NCBI GenBank assembly: GCA_916613615.1
Contig: OU744726.1
Coordinates: forward strand, 64,620,987-64,684,986
Origin: Steromphala cineraria
Taxonomy: Eukaryota; Mollusca; Gastropoda; Trochida; Trochidae
Length of the DNA stretch: 64,000 nt
Direction of reading: 5' to 3'
The translations under genes were made by a program, and so were the position numbers. This document shows positions 60,655 to 64,000 of this stretch, in pieces (the first letter of the stretch is position 1; each line of letters starts with the position of its first letter). Below the pieces are notes generated by a model that did not search any database, was not told where the DNA came from, and worked only from the letters and a program-made list of their open reading frames with translations.

Positions 60655-60889
60655 CAGTAGTAATTGAATGACTAGTAATAGAAACATAAGTGGTAAAATG
60701 CGCAGCATTTGGAGTACTAAGGTAATTACTTTGTCTACCCCCTAGATCCACGCTGACGCCGATGATCTTGGTCAGGGAGGAGACGAGTCCAGTTCGAAGA
60801 CAGGGAACGCCGGGAGAAGACTGGCCTGTTGTCCAGTTGTGTGGTCAGCGGATCTAGACTGGGATTTGCTCATGAGACACGAACATTAG
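55145..60889 (+). CDS. Secreted histidine-rich protein with a C-terminal Cu/Zn superoxide dismutase domain (HIP/extrapallial-protein, pernin, cavortin type)
   Basis: Six exons: 55145-55241, 56737-57675, 58414-58505, 58895-59088, 59354-59471 and 60746-60889, with all phases agreeing, code for 527 residues. There is a signal peptide (cleavage near VEG-H20), then an acidic segment, then residues 93-317 that are mostly His and Asp, a CGC motif at 328-330, and a Cu/Zn SOD fold from about 350. All copper and zinc ligands are present: H408, H410, H425, H433, H442, D445 and H482. So are R505 (equivalent of R143 in human SOD1) and the disulfide cysteines C419 and C508. Relatives in bivalves are major plasma or shell-fluid proteins that bind metals and some lack SOD activity; here the ligands suggest activity is possible. 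Likely roles are metal transport or storage and calcium handling during shell formation, by inference. The second intron appears to use a GC donor. Confidence 0.85.
55333..55698 (-). mobile_element. TTAA MITE copy 12, in intron 1 of the SOD gene
   Basis: 366 bp with TTAA ends. The left repeat carries an insertion (AGGAGCAGTATAGCACG). One of two copies inside this gene. Confidence 0.88.
56737..57675 (+). CDS. SOD gene exon 2: histidine/aspartate-rich domain
   Basis: Acceptor TATGTGTTGCAG; 939 bases. After an acidic stretch ([20 protein letters not shown]) come over 220 residues dominated by HH, HD and DH pairs. Four tandem 30-bp units at 56941-57060 code the decapeptide [10 protein letters not shown] with minor changes. 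The end is [11 protein letters not shown] and EEQSQSTG. The exon stops at ACAG|GCAAGT. Strong purine/pyrimidine asymmetry keeps other frames open (up to 268 codons antisense), all shadows. Confidence 0.85.
57676..57681 (+). other. GC-AG intron donor (GCAAGT)
   Basis: ACAG|GCAAGT matches the usual consensus of GC donors. Using it leaves phase 1 and joins the next exon in frame as S-T-G-Y-H-Y. The nearby GT (57680) would leave phase 2 and produce a stop within a few codons. Confidence 0.7.
57857..58223 (+). mobile_element. TTAA MITE copy 13, in intron 2 of the SOD gene
   Basis: 367 bp with TTAA ends and intact inverted repeats, opposite in orientation to the copy in intron 1. Confidence 0.9.
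58414..58505 (+). CDS. SOD gene exon 3: first strands of the SOD domain
   Basis: Acceptor ATCATGGACAG, donor CAACAG|GTATTA. Encodes [13 protein letters not shown] and [16 protein letters not shown], corresponding to the first two beta strands of Cu/Zn SODs (V-x-L...G-x-I-x-F). C352 is additional to the canonical disulfide. Confidence 0.8.
58895..59088 (+). CDS. SOD gene exon 4: copper-site histidines and zinc loop
   Basis: Acceptor CTGCTTTACAG, donor GG|GTACGT. Encodes [20 protein letters not shown] followed by [14 protein letters not shown]408 and H410 correspond to copper ligands 46 and 48 of human SOD1, H425 to the bridging 63, H433 to zinc ligand 71, and C419 to C57. Confidence 0.88.
59354..59471 (+). 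CDS. SOD gene exon 5: zinc ligands and Greek-key loop
   Basis: Acceptor ATTCACACAG, donor GTG|GTGAGT. Encodes [15 protein letters not shown] through [14 protein letters not shown]442 and D445 complete the zinc site (H80 and D83). C451 is an extra cysteine. Confidence 0.88.
59835..60668. repeat. TAG/GTA trinucleotide microsatellite, about 830 bp, in intron 5 of the SOD gene
   Basis: Long imperfect run of GTA/TAG triplets with CAG, AGAAG and AACAG interruptions and a final nearly pure stretch at 60588-60655. It yields artificial polyserine, polyvaline and polythreonine frames, none of them genes. Confidence 0.95.
60746..60889 (+). CDS. SOD gene exon 6: last copper ligand, active-site arginine, C-terminus
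   Basis: Acceptor TGTCTACCCCCTAG. Encodes [20 protein letters not shown] then [13 protein letters not shown], ending LLMRHEH before TAG. H482 is copper ligand 120, R505 the substrate-guiding arginine and C508 the disulfide partner of C419. An extra C509 follows, and the usual GVIGIA strand is replaced by [10 protein letters not shown]. Confidence 0.88.
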   Translation: MHADADDLGQGGDESSSKTGNAGRRLACCPVVWSADLDWDLLMRHEH

Positions 60890-61485
60890 GCGAATCATTT
60901 GTCCGTGGTGTTAAAGTTATGATTCAATGACATATAGAGGCCTAATAATGTTTGTCAAATACCAGGGTTATTTTCTCTAATGATAGGTTTAAGTTCATTT
61001 TACCGTTTTTATACAATGACATATTGAGTATCATTATTTATGTTTGTCAAATAACAGGATTTGTTTTCTCTTATGACATGGGGAAAGTTAACATTTAACG
61101 GCGAATCAACGAATGTTATTTTTAGTTTATCTACGTCATGAGATGCATAAACCTGATATTTGAAAACATTAATTAGAATTATGTTTGTTGTTTAGTCCAA
61201 ATTGTGTCATCAACATAACTCCCAAATTTGCGTAGAAAGTAGAAAGTAGTTTCAACGACTGACAGGTGACGATTTGATATTATATAATTACTGGTCACAG
61301 TAAAGGCAAGACTAATTGTCATCGAACCCCTGTATATAATATATATATACCGTTAATTCCCTGATAAAGCATAGTATTTTTAATCCTCAATATATGATAC
61401 AAGTTTTGAACAGTTATTGTTTTGTGAAATTAGGATTTTTGTCAGCTTGTTCTGTAGTGTACGTACGTCTTTCATATGATTATTC

Positions 61486-61491
61486 AATAAA
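61486..61491 (+). terminator. Polyadenylation signal of the SOD gene
   Basis: AATAAA about 600 bases after the stop codon, the first perfect hexamer downstream on this strand. Confidence 0.5.
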
Positions 61492-61918
61492 ATTTACATA
61501 TTCGAATACAATTTTGAAAAGTTAAACATATTTACGAGTTTTTAAGAAATATTTAGCCTCCAGGATCTCATAACCGACCAGTATTAAAATATTTCTTTAA
61601 TCAATATTTTATTTCCGAATCAGAACAAGGAACTTGGGTTGTTCTTTGTTCTTAAATTGTAAAAACGTTCGACTGGTACAAAGTATATAAGTCTGATATA
61701 TAACGCAGCTGAATCAATGAACCTTGCGAAGGATTGTCTATGCAGGTTTCCATTCATATATAAAACTTCTCTTCACACATGTTCACATTTCTCCATGTTA
61801 ATATCTACGATTATAACTAATAAAATGTACATGAATGAATTTGATTTTAAATAAACTTTGCGTGAACACACTTTCTGAGTTGTATCTTATGAGGACGCTA
61901 TATGATAAACACAATAGA

Positions 61919-62076
61919 CTACACAAAATGGCCGCCAATGGATTTCATGTGAATCTTTATAAATTGTCCTCTGACTATATGGATGATTGGTTTGTGTTAT
62001 GAGATTTTTGACACCAACAAAATAATCAATTTAGCATTAACGTTCAGTTATCAAAAACGTGCTACTGCCCCTTTAA
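61919..62076 (-). mobile_element. TTAA MITE copy 14, right part only
   Basis: About 158 bp from the conserved core (ACAAAATGGCCGCCAATGG) to the intact right end (CGTGCTACTGCCCCTTTAA). The left half is absent, and the text between core and right repeat is shortened. Confidence 0.8.
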
Positions 62077-63644
62077 AGTCTTACACCACAATGACCGCTC
62101 TGTGCTGAAGATTCCACATGCAATAAAGGACGAATATATTGAGCGCTCAGATATGCTCCTGCTGTGAGGGTCTGTTCAACGCTAACAAGACCGCCCCTTA
62201 CGTTAACAATGCTCCTCCCATCTCTTAATGAATGCCTTTTTATTAAAATATCCATTTTTAATGTTGAGATGTTAATTTGAAGGTGAAAGATAGTGTATAA
62301 ATGTGAATTCTAGTATTGTTCCCGTAAAGATCAAAGGCGCCGCCCACCCTTCGGCCTCATGTTTTAACTATAACACAAAACACATGATGGTTAGGGTTAC
62401 TTTATTTCCTAAATAAAGAAGCTCTTTCGAAAATAACTCTCAAGTCAGATATCAATACGAAAGATGTATTTGGAGACCTTCTGCAACCATAAAACCAAGT
62501 ACTAATGCATGCTTAACCCAACGACCATGACACTGTACCATAACAATGAGATGACTTCAAAGTTGCTCCTCAACCAACGTCTTGAATGTTTTAAGGAGAT
62601 TTTATTGGTGACTCTTTTTCATCTCTACGAGGGCTAGTCAAGTTATCTTGAAATATATGCGATGTAAGAAAAAGTGCGACCTTCTCTCCCTCGGCAGCTC
62701 CGTCCAAAGAATGCCACTGCCCTCGGTATGAGCCTATGGTATGATCTAGCTAGCCGATTCCTCGGGAAGCTGGCATTCCTTGGACGGAAAGGCCTCACTG
62801 TTAGTTAACCAGATTAGGTCTTCAGTAACAAACTAAATAAAACATACTTCTCACAAACATTTATCTAACTTCGTGCAAAAATCCCTGCATTGCAATTGGA
62901 TCTGCCTTTGTCAATATCAAGTATAACTGTTCTATAAGATAACAAGGGTCGATCAGGTCAAAAAATAAAATTATCGGTTCTTTATTGCCGTGCTTGAATA
63001 CGCAGAGTTTAAACAATTCACCTGATGAATACCACACTAACATACGAAGGTAGGTGAGCAAGCCCTAGTGATGCAAATGTACTGTTTCTGAATCAGATAG
63101 TATGAACATTGTACTTTTTGAATATCGCTCAAGAAATGGTTAACTTGTATCAGCACTATTATCTGTTATGTCAATGGAACTATTTAATTGATTCCTTAAA
63201 AAAAATCATCTTACATATGCCTCACAATAACTGTTCTTTCGTTGCCACATTGATTTACATTAATGATTCCTCAGATTCATCACCTTTATTGATTTACTGT
63301 CACGTGCAATCATGTTTAAATCTCAAAGCAAGAGGAAAGTTAGTCTCGGTTAACATTATGGTAAAATATGAATTTTATAACAATAATTACATTTCTTTTT
63401 GTAAATAGGTTCAGAACAGTTTACGTAACTAAATTGAAATCATTCTTACGAAGTACGCTCCTTAGATATATTGCAACTATGCTAAAAAGAACTATCTTAA
63501 AATAGCCTTCCCCAAATGCAAACAACATGTAGTTGTAACATGAGAGGTCTGCACGGATAGTATTTCGTTCTTAGACTAGAGTACTTTCTTGGTGGCCTGC
63601 GTTAAGGAGACAATTCTCTCAGTAACTTCCCTACCTAGATCAAA
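62077..63644. other. Intergenic spacer upstream of the third secreted-protein gene
   Basis: It contains the hairpin at 62700-62787. The small frames at 62073, 62861 and 63109 show no coding character. No TATA box was found near the next start codon. Confidence 0.3.
62700..62787. repeat. Imperfect hairpin of about 88 bases
   Basis: CCGTCCAAAGAATGCCA at 62700 pairs with TGGCATTCCTTGGACGG at 62771-62787, one mismatch in 17, and the stem continues with CTGCCCTCGG against CCTCGGGAAGC. The loop is about 27-35 bases. Size and shape resemble a microRNA precursor or a very small fold-back element. Confidence 0.5.
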
Positions 63645-63765
63645 ATGTCTCGACTTTGGTTGCTGCTATGTGCAGCCTTGATTCTTGAAATGGTCTGTGA
63701 CGTCAACGGTGCCAAGAAGAAACCACGGAAACCAAAGAAGATGAAGCCTACAGAAATGATGAACC
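63645..63765 (+). CDS. First exon of a secreted protein, truncated by the window end
   Basis: ATG in a good context (TCAAAATGTCT) begins MSRLWLLLCAALILEMVCDV and NGAKKKPRKPKKMKPTEMMN. The first 22-23 residues form a clear signal peptide with cleavage likely after NGA, followed by a very basic, proline-containing stretch. The exon ends at CC|GTACGT in phase 1. Frames reading on past the donor are intronic. The mature protein is unknown; a relation to the neighbouring SOD gene cannot be judged from this exon. Confidence 0.65.
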
Positions 63766-64000
63766 GTACGTTTATTTTCATCAGTTCCAAATATTACTTA
63801 AATCAAGTTCTATATGAGCTATATCTGAGATTTGCATGCGCTTATATTTTGCTGATGACTCGAGTTTTTAATATGTGTTTCCTTTTTTGGGTCTGTCTGT
63901 ACTGATTATTAATTTCACTAGTTCAATATCAACAAAGGCGCTAACCCAACGAAGTGGCCATGGTTAATATCACTTTCTCGACGACCGAAGGAGAATTATT

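Noticed and set aside
59892..60751. Polyserine, polyvaline and polythreonine frames
   Set aside because: Translations of the TAG/GTA microsatellite in an intron.

Overview
The window is AT-rich, gene-sparse animal nuclear DNA. It has spliced genes with GT/AG (and one GC/AG) introns, kilobase-scale introns, many copies of one short inverted-repeat transposon, tRNA-derived SINE remnants, a LINE fragment and long microsatellites. The best-preserved gene encodes a secreted histidine-rich protein fused to a Cu/Zn superoxide dismutase domain. That architecture recalls bivalve plasma and extrapallial-fluid proteins (the HIP/EP protein of mussels, pernin, cavortin/dominin of oysters), so a bivalve mollusc, perhaps mussel-like, is the best guess. 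Species cannot be fixed from the sequence alone.

Layout. 0-5.6 kb is mostly noncoding, with a degenerate tandem repeat and the first transposon copy. From 28.8 kb down to 5.6 kb three minus-strand segments have good splice sites and coding-like translations (a first exon with ATG, an internal exon, a last exon with a stop). They may be one unrecognised gene, but the model is incomplete. This stretch also holds seven transposon copies, two other inverted-repeat elements, SINE remnants and local duplications. 28.9-35.3 kb has no gene I can support. At 35.3-36.6 kb a duplication and a CATAC microsatellite sit beside a frameshifted relic of a Cys-loop (nicotinic-type) receptor loop and fourth membrane helix.

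From 37.7 kb to the end, all supported genes are on the plus strand and all encode secreted or surface proteins. (1) 37710-52457 is a GPI-anchored protein made of two six-cysteine repeats; its signal-peptide exon is separated from the body by an 11-kb intron that holds a 103-bp minisatellite and a LINE fragment. (2) 55145-60889 is the six-exon histidine-rich SOD gene, 527 residues, with TATA and CCAAT boxes and a polyadenylation signal; two of its introns carry the transposon and one carries about 830 bp of TAG repeat. (3) 63645 onward is the signal-peptide exon of a third secreted protein that runs off the window. In each gene the first intron is phase 1, as is common for secreted proteins.

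All splice models come from reading splice consensus and phase by eye. Transcript evidence was not available.
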